From positions 496,001-560,000 of the forward strand of contig NZ_VDMA02000001.1 of NCBI RefSeq assembly GCF_006334915.2: a DNA stretch of 64,000 nucleotides. The letters run 5' to 3'. The DNA comes from Microbispora catharanthi (GTDB taxonomy: Bacteria; Actinomycetota; Actinomycetes; Streptosporangiales; Streptosporangiaceae). Below the pieces are notes generated by a model, which saw only the letters and a list, made by a program, of their open reading frames with translations, searched no databases and was not told the origin of the DNA. Every line of letters starts with the position of its first letter. The first letter of the stretch is position 1. Below, in pieces: positions 16,285 through 24,679 of this stretch. Position numbers and translations under genes: made by a program.

Positions 16285-16314
16285 CATATCGAAGTATCGC
16301 AGATTATCTATATG
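16285..16314. promoter_or_regulatory. Near-palindrome CATATCGA...TCTATATG upstream of LLM gene
   Basis: CATATCGA (16285-16292) and TCTATATG (16307-16314) are inverted repeats with seven of eight matching positions and a 14-bp spacer; inside lies the direct repeat TATCG-AAG-TATCG. AT-rich dyads of this kind are typical ArsR/SmtB targets, and the ArsR gene is the next upstream gene. Also a possible promoter of the LLM gene. Inference. Confidence 0.4.
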
Positions 16315-16352
16315 AGCGCCAACGGACTCGTCCGTCGTGCGACGTCGTGGTT

Positions 16353-16685
16353 CTAGAGCGTCTCCCCCAGGGTGGCGACGAGCCGGGCGATGCGCTGCTC
16401 GTCGCGCTTGTAGTGGGTCCACTTGCCCACCCGTGTGGCCTTCACCAGGCCCGCCCGTTGCAGCTCGGCCATGTACGCCGACACCGTCGACTGGGCGAGC
16501 CCCGCCCTGGCCTGGATGTGGCTCACACACACGCCGACCTCGGCCGGATCGGCGATCGCCTCCTCCAGCGGGAAGTGACGCTCGGGCTCACGCAGCCACA
16601 TCAGCAGCTGCAACCGCACCGGGTTCGACAGCGCACGCAACGCGTCGACCAGCCCGGGATCCGGTGAGGTCGCAGTCTCCGCCAT
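16353..16685 (-). CDS. ArsR/SmtB-family regulator
   Basis: 110 residues, standard length. Winged helix: ALRALSNPVRLQLLMWLREPE, then VSHIQARAGLAQSTVSAYMAELQRAGLVKATRVGKWTHYKRD with the recognition helix at about 60-72. The classical metal-binding ELCVCDL motif is absent; the cysteine in EVGVCVSHI is the only candidate, so metal sensing is doubtful. An imperfect palindrome at 16722-16744, directly upstream, is a probable autoregulatory site; another AT-rich dyad precedes the following LLM gene, its likely target. Confidence 0.85.
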   Translation of the reverse strand: MAETATSPDPGLVDALRALSNPVRLQLLMWLREPERHFPLEEAIADPAEVGVCVSHIQARAGLAQSTVSAYMAELQRAGLVKATRVGKWTHYKRDEQRIARLVATLGETL

Positions 16686-16721
16686 GAGCCCAGGCTACAG
16701 CTCCCCCGCCGATGTTTCGGA

Positions 16722-16744
16722 ATTCTTCGATGTGATCGAGGAAT
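16722..16744. promoter_or_regulatory. ArsR operator candidate, ATTCTTCGAT-GTG-ATCGAGGAAT
   Basis: Ten-base arms (16722-16731 and 16735-16744) match at nine positions around a three-base centre. The site ends on the stop codon of the upstream L,D-transpeptidase gene and lies 37 bp before the ArsR start. Position and form fit autoregulation by ArsR. Confidence 0.5.
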
Positions 16745-17946
16745 CACGATTCCAGGGCGCTGCCCTGCCTCCACTTGCTGAACGGCATCTGCCAGAAGCC
16801 CCAGCCGTTGTTCCACTCCAGGATCCGGTTGGTGCCGACGATCTTGACGACGTCGCCCCGGTGGAAGTTGTCGTAGAACCACTTGGCCTGGGAGGGGCTG
16901 GCGTTGACGCACCCGTGGCTCACGTTGGCCCGGCCCTGCGAGCCGACCGACCAGGGCGCGCCGTGGACGTACTCGCCGCTGTTGGAGATGCGCACGGCGT
17001 GGTTGACGACCTCCTTGTAGTAGCCGGGGTCGCCCTCCTTCTTGCCCGGGGAGATCATCGTTACCGGGTTGCCGCGTTCCATGGTCAGGTGGACGCCGCT
17101 GGTGGTGGTGTACTCGCGGGTGGTCGCCTTGCCGGCGCTGATCTTCATGGTCTGCACGACCTTGCCGTCGCGCCGGACCACCATCATGTGGGTCCTGGTG
17201 CTGACCGAGCTGATCCAGGCCGCGCCGATCTTGATGGTCGTGCTGTGGTCCTCGATGCCGTAGGTGTTCGGCCCGGCCTTCACGCCCGTAAGGTGCGCGG
17301 TGAACTTCACCTTCTGGTGCGCGGGCCAGTACTTGGCGGTCCGGTAGATGACGTACTGGTCGTCGATCCATCGCCAGGCGCCCTTGACCGGCTTCTCCGC
17401 GTCCACCTCGAGGGCCTGCTCCACGGCGGCCTTGTCCTGCACCGGAGCGTTGAACCTCACCATGATCGGCATGCCGATGCCGACGGTCTCCCCCTTGATG
17501 CCAGGGGTGACGTCCACGACCTCCAGCCCGACCTTGGGCTTGAGCGTGGTGAAGCGGCTGGTCGCGGTCGCCGGGCCGCCCTTGCCGGTGGCCTTGGCCG
17601 ACACCGTGTACTTGGCGGAGGGCTTGAGCGGTTCCTTGGAGGTCCACTTGGTGTGAGTGGAGTCGAACTCGCCCTCGACCGTCTCGTCGCCCGCCTGGAC
17701 GGTGACCTCCTCCAGCTCGCCGTCGGCGGCCGTGACGACCACGGTCTTGTCGGGACGCACCTTCGCGCTGCCCGTCGCCGGGCTGATCGTGATCTTGGGG
17801 GCCGGGACGGCGGGCGCGGTGTCGCCGGAGTCTCCGCCCGCCGATCCTGGCGTGCCCGATCCGCCGGAACATGCCGACAGAGCCGCGGCCAGCGCCACGG
17901 CGACTCCGGCGATCGGCCACCTCGAACGACTTCCAGTGCTCAGCAC
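16744..17946 (-). CDS. L,D-transpeptidase lipoprotein with Ig-like domains
   Basis: 400 residues. Signal peptide with lipobox LSAC (Cys about residue 26), so it is anchored to the outer face of the membrane. Two Ig-like domains (about 50-135 and 145-245) precede the YkuD catalytic domain (about 250-375) with the active-site block HGAPWSVGSQGRANVSHGCVN: catalytic His and Cys are both present. A C-terminal extension (NGWGFWQMPFSKWRQ) is typical of mycobacterial-type Ldt enzymes. It makes 3-3 cross-links in peptidoglycan. GTG start 17946. No operon partner except the downstream ArsR gene, 58 bp away. Confidence 0.92.
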   Translation of the reverse strand: MLSTGSRSRWPIAGVAVALAAALSACSGGSGTPGSAGGDSGDTAPAVPAPKITISPATGSAKVRPDKTVVVTAADGELEEVTVQAGDETVEGEFDSTHTKWTSKEPLKPSAKYTVSAKATGKGGPATATSRFTTLKPKVGLEVVDVTPGIKGETVGIGMPIMVRFNAPVQDKAAVEQALEVDAEKPVKGAWRWIDDQYVIYRTAKYWPAHQKVKFTAHLTGVKAGPNTYGIEDHSTTIKIGAAWISSVSTRTHMMVVRRDGKVVQTMKISAGKATTREYTTTSGVHLTMERGNPVTMISPGKKEGDPGYYKEVVNHAVRISNSGEYVHGAPWSVGSQGRANVSHGCVNASPSQAKWFYDNFHRGDVVKIVGTNRILEWNNGWGFWQMPFSKWRQGSALES

Positions 17947-18085
17947 AACTACTCCCCCATGAGCGCGAAGGGCACCATAAGACCTTATTCGGGGTTGCCT
18001 CTTATGTTGGCATTTTCTCCTGCGCTCAGGTCACATTTCGGTCGCTTATTCGGTGGACTCGTCTCTGTAGACGGTAAGGTGCGCG

Positions 18086-19180
18086 TCAAGGCTGATCAAG
18101 TGGCGAGTCAGCACCCGCTGTGACGAGGGCCTGCACGTCCGTGTACGACGGAAGGCCCGCGGGGATCTGTCCCGTTGTCTCGGCGCACTCGAGGTGGAGG
18201 CGGGCGGGCACGCGCAGGTTCGGCGACGGCTCGTACGGGATCTCGGGGTCGGCGAGGCGGTGCCCGAGAGCGGCCTCCACGACGCCCGCCGTCAAGGCGA
18301 GCGCGGTCCGCTCCCCCGGGCAGGGCCTGATCCCGCTGCCGAAACCCAGATGCCCGCCGCCCCCGCCGTGGCCCTGCCGGAAACGGGCAGGGTCGAAACG
18401 GTGCGGATCAGGGAAGACCTCGGGGTCCCTGTTGGCCGCCGCCAGGTCCAGCACGAGGACGGCCCCCGCGGGCACGGGGACTCCCCCGGCCGTGGCATCC
18501 TCGGCCGCCACCCGGCGCGTGAGCCGTACGGGCGGATCCCACCGCAGGGTCTCGGCGAGCAGCGCCTCGACCGGCCACTGCGCGGACAGGTCCGCGGGCA
18601 GGCGGGCCACGACGGCGAGGGTGTTGCCCACCAGGCCGGCGGTGGCGTCGCACGCCTGGATCAGCGCCCCCGCAACCGCGGCGAGCAGGCCGGGTTCGGG
18701 CTCCTCCCCTTGTCCCAGCGCCGCCGCCAGCACGCCCACCGCCGCGTCCCCCGCGGGCGCCGCACCGGGAGCGTGATACGCGGCGGCCATGGCCGTCACC
18801 GCGGCGACCACCTCCTCCCGCCGGTCCTCCGGGACGCCGAGCCGCGTGGCGAGGACACCGACCGGGACGCGGCGGGCGATCCTGGCCATCACGTCGACAC
18901 GGGCACCGCCCGCCAGTTCGGCGCCGGTCCGCTCGCGGGCCTCGCGGCGCAGCCGTACGGGGTCGAGGGCGTCGAGCAACCCCATCACGCGCGCGCGACG
19001 GCGGGTGTGCTCGGCTCCGTTGCTGAACCTGCTGACCGCTCCCCGCAGCCACGCCATTCCCGTTCCCGGTTGCGCGGCGGGGGCGGCGGGGACGAGAAAG
19101 CGGGGATCGGTGAGCACGGCGCGCACGTCCGCGTGCCGGGTGAGCCGCCGGTCTTCTCCGGCGGGCGGATCTGCTGTCAT
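18086..19180 (-). CDS. Cytochrome P450, N-terminally short
   Basis: 364 residues from ATG 19180; bacterial P450s are usually about 400. The ExxR motif is ETLRWDP near residue 230, and the heme loop is FGSGIRPCPGERTA near 295-310 with the axial Cys; Arg replaces the usual His two residues before it. The I-helix reads ACDATAGLVGN, in place of the common AGxxTT. The protein begins at what is normally the B-helix region (RLTRHADVRAVLTDPRF), so the first 30-40 residues of a normal P450 are missing. No ferredoxin or biosynthetic partner is adjacent. The longer frame to 19342 is low-complexity and is rejected. Confidence 0.85.
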   Translation of the reverse strand: MTADPPAGEDRRLTRHADVRAVLTDPRFLVPAAPAAQPGTGMAWLRGAVSRFSNGAEHTRRRARVMGLLDALDPVRLRREARERTGAELAGGARVDVMARIARRVPVGVLATRLGVPEDRREEVVAAVTAMAAAYHAPGAAPAGDAAVGVLAAALGQGEEPEPGLLAAVAGALIQACDATAGLVGNTLAVVARLPADLSAQWPVEALLAETLRWDPPVRLTRRVAAEDATAGGVPVPAGAVLVLDLAAANRDPEVFPDPHRFDPARFRQGHGGGGGHLGFGSGIRPCPGERTALALTAGVVEAALGHRLADPEIPYEPSPNLRVPARLHLECAETTGQIPAGLPSYTDVQALVTAGADSPLDQP

Positions 19181-19498
19181 CGGTGGGCGGGGGCGCGCGG
19201 AGGCGGCCCCCTTCCCCCCTTCCCTGGGTGGTCGTCGCCTCCCCGGCAGGCTAGGGCCGCGATCCTTCGGCACCGGTCGAACGATGAACGTTTCACGGCC
19301 GGGCTGGCGCCCGGCGGCCCGAGGGCATTTGGGCCTTCTCAACGATCGGCGCGCGGGTTATCACAGGGCGGGAGGGCGATTGTGATCCGCCGCCTCCCGA
19401 GAACGTTCCACGGCTCCACGATCGGGCACCACGCGCCGGGCCCACCCCGGCGTCGACATCTCGTACGCCCGCTGGGCACCACCGCGATGGAGGACGGC
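19181..19498. other. Divergent intergenic region, no gene seen
   Basis: About 318 bp between the P450 gene and the secreted-repeat protein. It should carry both promoters. I see no convincing gene, RNA or perfect inverted repeat; the only clear element is the GGAGG ribosome site at 19489-19493 that fixes the start of the secreted protein. Confidence 0.5.
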
Positions 19499-20593
19499 AT
19501 GCGCCTGTTACGAACCGTGGTCACTCGATTACTGTTGTTGTGTGCGTTGGTCACCGCAGGCGCCGCCGCCGGCGCAGGGGCCGCGAACGCGGCGGTTCCC
19601 GACGTATGGGGGTTCGCCTACGTCGACGTCACCTCCGGGGTGCCGAACCTGGCCTACCAGGCGGGCAGCTGGGCGCCCGGGCCGACGGTCAGCGTCACGC
19701 CCGGCGGCTCCGGCGAGTACTTCGTGCGGTTCCCGAAGATCGGCATCGCCAAGGGCGGGATCGCGCACGTGACCGCGATCTCGCAGTCGGCCGAGTGGTG
19801 CCAGATCGAGAAGTGGGGGCCGGCCGGCTCCGACGAGATCGTGGCGGTGCGGTGCTACCGGTTCGGCGGAACCCCCGTCAACGCGCGCTTCTCGATCGTC
19901 TTCGCCAGCAGCAGCGGGGCGCTGGCCTCGGCGACGCAGGCGTACGGCTACGTCTACTGGGACGGCACGTCCATCGCCTCCGACTACAACTCCTCGCTCG
20001 GCGTGAACGCCGTCTTCCCCAACGCGACCGGCGACTGGACCGTCTGGCTGCCCGGGCTCGGCTCCGCCGTGCAGGCCGGGAACATCCAGGTCACCGCGGT
20101 CGACTCGAGCAAGCCGGCGCGGTGCAAGGTGGGCGCCTGGAGCTGGGCGGCGTCGGGGCAGAAGATCCAGGTGCTGTGCCACGATGTGGCCGACAAGCCG
20201 TACGACACCGGCTGGACCCTCACCTACCAGCGTGAGCGGGCGATCACCGGGGCCTTCGCGCCGCCGAAGCTGTTCGCCTACACCTTCGACAACACCCCGG
20301 CCAACCCCGGGCCGTACGCGCCGGCCCCCACCGGGATCAACTACAACTCCCAGAGCGGGGTCAACACTGTGCGGACGGCCGGGACCGGCATGCGCCTGGT
20401 GTACTTCCCCAGGGTCGGGGCGACGCCCAACAACGTGCAGGTGACGGCGTTCGGCCCAGGGCCGGAGTACTGCAACCTGCTCACGTTGTGGACGACCTCG
20501 GGTTCGGATGTCTACGTGCGTGACGTGGTCTGCTACAAGGGCACCACCCAGGTCGACCAGCCGTCGTTCGTGACCTACGTCTCCAAGTACTGA
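19499..20593 (+). CDS. Secreted protein of three tandem beta-type repeats
   Basis: 364 residues. ATG 19499 is chosen because GGAGG lies six to seven bases upstream. A signal peptide (about residues 1-31, ending AANAA) is followed by three repeats of about 100 residues (near 35-140, 143-245, 257-364). Each has an aromatic start (GFAYVD, GYVYWD, FAYTFD), a G-x-[YWM]-x-V-x-[FLY]-P block, [IV]QVTA or VTAIS, then a pair of cysteines (EWC...VRC, ARC...VLC, EYC...VVC) that probably form one disulfide per repeat. I do not recognise the family; an extracellular or cell-surface beta-sandwich role is inferred. Long upstream frame extension rejected. Confidence 0.8.
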   Translation: MRLLRTVVTRLLLLCALVTAGAAAGAGAANAAVPDVWGFAYVDVTSGVPNLAYQAGSWAPGPTVSVTPGGSGEYFVRFPKIGIAKGGIAHVTAISQSAEWCQIEKWGPAGSDEIVAVRCYRFGGTPVNARFSIVFASSSGALASATQAYGYVYWDGTSIASDYNSSLGVNAVFPNATGDWTVWLPGLGSAVQAGNIQVTAVDSSKPARCKVGAWSWAASGQKIQVLCHDVADKPYDTGWTLTYQRERAITGAFAPPKLFAYTFDNTPANPGPYAPAPTGINYNSQSGVNTVRTAGTGMRLVYFPRVGATPNNVQVTAFGPGPEYCNLLTLWTTSGSDVYVRDVVCYKGTTQVDQPSFVTYVSKY

Positions 20594-20632
20594 CGCGGAC
20601 CGGGGCGGGCGCGCCGGCCAGGACACGAAAGA

Positions 20633-22894
20633 TCAGGGCACGCGGAGGCGGTGGGTCAGGCCCGTGTGGCGGCGGCCCGCCCCCCGCGTGCGCACGGCCT
20701 GGCCGAGCGCCCGCCGCGACCCGACGATGACCACGAGCTTCTTGGCCCGGGTGATGGCGGTGTAGAGCAGGTTGCGCTGCAGCATCATCCAGGCGCTGGT
20801 GGCCAGCGGGATGACCACGGCCGGATACTCGCTGCCCTGGGAGCGGTGGATGCTGACCGCGTAGGCGTGGGCGAGTTCGTCGAGCTCGTCGAAGGAGTAG
20901 TCGACGTTCTCGTCCTCGTCGGTCAGCACGGTCAGCTTGCTCTCCTCGGGGGTGATGGCGGTGACGACGCCGACCGTGCCGTTGAACACCCCGGCCGCGC
21001 CCTTGTCGTAGTTGTTGCGCAGCTGGGTCACCTTGTCGCCGACGCGGAAGACCCGCCCGCCATAGCGGCGTTCCGGCATGCCCTCGCGGGCGGGGGTCAG
21101 CGCCTCCTGCAGGGCGATGTTGAGCGCCCCCGCGCCGGCCGGGCCGCGGTGCATGGGCGCCAGCACCTGTACGTCCCTGCGCGGGTTGAGCCCGAACTTC
21201 TTCGGGATGCGGCGGGCGACCACGTCCACGGTCAGCGCGGCGATCTCCTCGGGCTCCTCGCAGGGGAAGAGGAAGAAGTCGGGGAACTCCCGCACGAGGG
21301 GATGCTGCCCGGTGTTGACGCGGTGGGCGTTGACGACCACGCCGGACTCCTGCGCCTGGCGGAAGATCTGCGTCAGGCGCACCCGGGGGATGCCGGGGGC
21401 GGCCAGCAGGTCGCGCAGCACCTCTCCGGCGCCGACCGAGGGAAGCTGGTCGACGTCGCCGACGAACAGCAGGTGCGCGCCCGGGGCGACCGCCTTGGCG
21501 AGTTTGTTGGCCAGCAGCAGGTCGAGCATGGACGCCTCGTCCACCACGACCAGGTCGGCGTCGAGGGGGTTGTCGCGGTCGAAGGTGGCGTCCCCGCCGG
21601 GGCGCAGCTGGAGCAGCCGGTGTACGGTGGTGGCCTCGTGGCCGGTCAGCTCCGCCAGCCGCTTGGCCGCCCGGCCGGTCGGGGCGGCGAGGATGACCTT
21701 GGCCCGCTTCGCGCGGGCGAGGGTCACCACCGAGCGTACGGTGAAGCTCTTGCCACAGCCGGGGCCGCCGGTCAGGACGGCGACCTTCTCCGTCAGCGCG
21801 AGCCGTACGGCCTGGGCCTGCTCGGGCGCGAGATCGGCGCCGGTCCGGCCGCGCAGCCAGTCGAAGGCGGCGGGCCAGTCCACGTCCGTGAACGCCCCGA
21901 GCCGGTCATGGCCGGCGGTCAGCAGGGTGCGCAGCGTGCCGGCCAGCGACAGCTCGGCGCGGTGGAACGGGACGAGGTAGATCGCGGGGACGGTGCTGTC
22001 GCCGTTCTCCTCGCCTTGGCCGTTCTCGCCGTTCAGCCTGGCCGGGACCTTCTCGCGGACCACGCCCTCCTCGGCGACGAGCTCTTCGAGGCAGGTGGTG
22101 GTCAGGTCGGGCGGCACCTCAAGGATCTTGACGGCGTCGGCGACCAGGTTGGGGGCGGGCAGGAAGCAGTGGCCGTCGTCGGCGGCCTGCGAGAGCGTGT
22201 AGCGCAGGCCGGCCTTGACCCGCTCGGGGCTGTCGTGCGGGATGCCCACGGCCTGCGCGATGGTGTCTGCGGTCTTGAACCCGATGCCCCACACGTCGTC
22301 GGCGAGCCGGTAGGGCTCCTTGCGGACCACGTCGATGGAGTCCTCGCCGTACTGCTTGAAGATGCGCACGGCGATGGAGGTGGACACCCCGACGCCCTGC
22401 AGGAAGATCATCACCTCCTTGATGATCTTCTGTTCCTCCCAGGCGGCGGCGATCAACTTGGTCCGCTTGGGCCCGAGGCCGGGGACCTCGACCAGGCGCT
22501 TGGGCTCCTCCTCGATGACCCGCAGCGTGTCGGTGCCGAAGTGGTCCACGATCCGCTCGGCCATCTTCGGGCCGATGCCCTTGATCAGCCCGGAGCCCAG
22601 GTAGCGCTGGATGCCCTGGATCGTCGCCGGCAGGACGGTGGAGTACGACCAGACCTCGAACTGCCTGCCGTACTTGGGGTGGGAGCCCCAGCGGCCGGTG
22701 AGCCGCAGCGACTCGCCCACCTGCGCCCCGAGCAGCGGACCGACGACGGTCAGCAGCTCGGTGCCGGACCGTTCGGTGGCGACCCTGGCGATCGTGTAGC
22801 CGGTCTCCTCGTTGGCGTAGGTGATCCGCTCCAGCACGGCGTCGAGCTGCACGCCGGGCGGCCTGCCCGCGGCGCCTCCGGGAGGATTCGTCAT
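20633..22894 (-). CDS. recD2: RecD2-type ATP-dependent DNA helicase
   Basis: 753 residues, normal for stand-alone RecD2. OB-like N-domain (about 15-95), tandem helix-hairpin-helix (IKGIGPKMAERI, LVEVPGLGPKRTK; about 104-150), then SF1 motor with Walker A GGPGCGKS at 376-383, Walker B DEAS at 452-455, TQIFRQ (motif IV region), and C-terminal SIHRSQGSEYP and LLYTAITRAKK. It unwinds DNA 5'-3' in repair, outside RecBCD. ATG 22894 begins MTNPPGGAAG; ATG 22903 and 22915 are alternatives. The last residues are basic. Single gene; convergent with the secreted-repeat gene. Confidence 0.9.
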   Translation of the reverse strand: MTNPPGGAAGRPPGVQLDAVLERITYANEETGYTIARVATERSGTELLTVVGPLLGAQVGESLRLTGRWGSHPKYGRQFEVWSYSTVLPATIQGIQRYLGSGLIKGIGPKMAERIVDHFGTDTLRVIEEEPKRLVEVPGLGPKRTKLIAAAWEEQKIIKEVMIFLQGVGVSTSIAVRIFKQYGEDSIDVVRKEPYRLADDVWGIGFKTADTIAQAVGIPHDSPERVKAGLRYTLSQAADDGHCFLPAPNLVADAVKILEVPPDLTTTCLEELVAEEGVVREKVPARLNGENGQGEENGDSTVPAIYLVPFHRAELSLAGTLRTLLTAGHDRLGAFTDVDWPAAFDWLRGRTGADLAPEQAQAVRLALTEKVAVLTGGPGCGKSFTVRSVVTLARAKRAKVILAAPTGRAAKRLAELTGHEATTVHRLLQLRPGGDATFDRDNPLDADLVVVDEASMLDLLLANKLAKAVAPGAHLLFVGDVDQLPSVGAGEVLRDLLAAPGIPRVRLTQIFRQAQESGVVVNAHRVNTGQHPLVREFPDFFLFPCEEPEEIAALTVDVVARRIPKKFGLNPRRDVQVLAPMHRGPAGAGALNIALQEALTPAREGMPERRYGGRVFRVGDKVTQLRNNYDKGAAGVFNGTVGVVTAITPEESKLTVLTDEDENVDYSFDELDELAHAYAVSIHRSQGSEYPAVVIPLATSAWMMLQRNLLYTAITRAKKLVVIVGSRRALGQAVRTRGAGRRHTGLTHRLRVP

Positions 22895-22983
22895 GGGTCG
22901 CATTGTCTCCCACATGGCGGGTCCCGCCTGACCGGAACCGGCGCCGCCGGGGACGGACACCGCACCCGGCGTTCGGGCACTCC

Positions 22984-23574
22984 CTAGCGCGGCAGGCGCA
23001 GTCCTGCGATGAGCAGTCCGGCCAGCCGGCGTGCGTCGTAGTGGGGATCGTCCTCGGCGCCGATGCAGAGGTTTCCCACGCCGCGCATGAGTTCGATGGC
23101 CGGGATGTCGGAGCGGATCTCGCCGGCGGCGGCCGCGGCGTCGAGCAGCCGGGTGCACACGGGCACGAGGCGGTCGAGGAAGTAGGCGTGCAGGGCGTCG
23201 AAGCCGGCGTCGTCCGACCGCAGCACGGCGGCGAGTCCGTGCTTGGTGACCAGGAAGTCGACGAAGAGGCCGATCCATCGCTCCAGTGCGGCGTAGGGGG
23301 TCGCGCTGGTCTCCAGCAGGGCCGGTCCGGCCTCGGCGCAGGCCTCGACCTGGTGCCGGTAGACGGCGATGATGAGATCCGCTCGCGTCGGGAAGTGGCG
23401 GTAGATCGTCGCCGTCCCGACGCCGGCCTTGGCCGCGATGTCGCGTACGGGCGCGTCCACGCCTGAGGCGACGAAGACCGCGGCGGCCGCGTCGAGCAGG
23501 GTCTTCTCGTTGCGCCGTGCGTCCGCCCGTTTGGGCCGGGCCGCCCGCCCCGCACCCCGGTCGCTGTCGTTCAT
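22984..23574 (-). CDS. TetR-family regulator
   Basis: 196 residues from ATG 23574. N-terminal HTH: RRNEKTLLDAAAAVFVASGVDAPVRDIAAKAGVGTATIYRHFPTR, ending in the canonical YRHF. The C-terminal part is an all-helical ligand/dimer domain of the SCO-type TetR_C (ALERWIGLFVDFLVTKHGLAAVLRS). It faces an LLM oxidoreductase gene across about 210 bp that holds a two-site operator (23608-23648), so it probably represses that gene and itself. Confidence 0.88.
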   Translation of the reverse strand: MNDSDRGAGRAARPKRADARRNEKTLLDAAAAVFVASGVDAPVRDIAAKAGVGTATIYRHFPTRADLIIAVYRHQVEACAEAGPALLETSATPYAALERWIGLFVDFLVTKHGLAAVLRSDDAGFDALHAYFLDRLVPVCTRLLDAAAAAGEIRSDIPAIELMRGVGNLCIGAEDDPHYDARRLAGLLIAGLRLPR

Positions 23575-23607
23575 CGCGCGGCTCCCTCCGTCACCGGACT
23601 TGCTAAA

Positions 23608-23648
23608 CGGGACATGGTTCCGTATCGTCAAAACGGAACATGGTCCCG
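23608..23648. promoter_or_regulatory. Two-half TetR operator, CGGGACATGGTTCCGT / ACGGAACATGGTCCCG
   Basis: Two 16-bp blocks (23608-23623 and 23633-23648) separated by nine bases are each near-palindromic and also near-inverted copies of each other. The block starts 34 bp upstream of the TetR start. Both blocks share the core GGNACATGGTNCC. This is the best candidate for the TetR binding site and covers the TetR promoter. Confidence 0.6.
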
Positions 23649-23785
23649 GTTGCTCATCATGCCAGATCAGCGGGCCGGCGACCAAGCCATGCGACGCCAC
23701 CACGCATCCCCGTTCCCCTCCCGGTCGAACGCCGGTGGCGCACCCCACTCCGGCGCTGCCGGTGTCGAAAGGACCGACGACCCCA

Positions 23786-24664
23786 ATGCCGCACTCCCTC
23801 CGCCCCAGTTTCGGGATCATGACCGCCCCGCAACAGGTCGCCTACCACGACGTCCTGCGGGTCTGGCGCGAGGCGGACTCGATCCCGGAGATCGAGCACG
23901 CGTGGCTGTTCGACCACCTCATGCCGATCGGCGGAGACCCGGACGGGCCGGCCTACGAAGGCTGGACGCTGCTCGCGGCCCTCGCCGCGCAGACCCGGCG
24001 ACTGCGGCTCGGCGTGCTGGTGACCAGCAACCGGTTCCGGCCGCCCGCGATGCTCGCCAAGATCGCCGCGACCGTCGACGACATCTGCGGCGGACGCCTC
24101 GTCTTCGGCATCGGCGTCGGCTCGCGGCCCGGCCACCCTCTGGCCCGGCGTGAGTACGAAGCACACGGCCTGCCCTTCCACGACGCCGCGCACGCCGTGG
24201 GAAGCCTCGCCGAATCCTGCACGGTGATCCGGCGGTTGTGGACCGAAACCGAACCGTTCGACTTCCACGGCACCCACGTCCGGCTCACCGGAGCGTTCTG
24301 CAACCCCAAACCCGTCCAGCGCCCCCATCCGCCGATCCTCATCGGCGGACGCTCGTCCCCGACGCTGCGCGTGGTCGCCGAGCATGCCGACCTGTGGAAC
24401 ATCCCCGGCGGCGACATCGACGACGTCGTCCGCCGCAGCGCGTTGCTGGACCGCTACTGCGCCGAGATCGGCCGCGACCCCGCCTCCATCACCCGCTCCA
24501 TCCACCTGCCCGTCTCCTACGACCGGCCCGGCCCCACCCGGGACGCGATCGGCGAGGCGATCGACGCCGGCTTCCGGCACATCGTCCTCGGACTGCCGTC
24601 GCCCTACCCCGCCGGCGTCGCCCGGTGGGTCACCGACGAACTCATCACCTCACGAAACAACTGA
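23786..24664 (+). CDS. LLM-class F420-type oxidoreductase
   Basis: 292 residues. The TIM-barrel luciferase-like fold is shown by PSFGIMTAPQQVAYHDVLRVW, IEHAWLFDHLMPIGG, LLAALAAQTRRLRLGVLVTSNRFRPPAMLAKIAATVDDICGGRLVFGIGVGSRPG (the classical F420-LLM core) and PHPPILIGGRSSPTLRVVAEHADLWN. It probably uses F420 in a redox step on an unknown substrate. ATG 23786 follows a weak AAGGA. An alpha/beta hydrolase follows 15 bp later on the same strand, so the two form an operon, probably under the divergent TetR. Confidence 0.85.
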   Translation: MPHSLRPSFGIMTAPQQVAYHDVLRVWREADSIPEIEHAWLFDHLMPIGGDPDGPAYEGWTLLAALAAQTRRLRLGVLVTSNRFRPPAMLAKIAATVDDICGGRLVFGIGVGSRPGHPLARREYEAHGLPFHDAAHAVGSLAESCTVIRRLWTETEPFDFHGTHVRLTGAFCNPKPVQRPHPPILIGGRSSPTLRVVAEHADLWNIPGGDIDDVVRRSALLDRYCAEIGRDPASITRSIHLPVSYDRPGPTRDAIGEAIDAGFRHIVLGLPSPYPAGVARWVTDELITSRNN

Positions 24665-24679
24665 GAGGAAGACCAACCC

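Noticed and set aside
18194-19498. N-terminal extension of the secreted-repeat protein through the P450 gene
   Set aside because: Antisense to P450; the signal peptide and GGAGG site fix the start at 19499.
20651-22987. 778-codon plus-strand frame opposite recD2
   Set aside because: Gly/Val/Asp-rich shadow; RecD2 motifs are on the minus strand.
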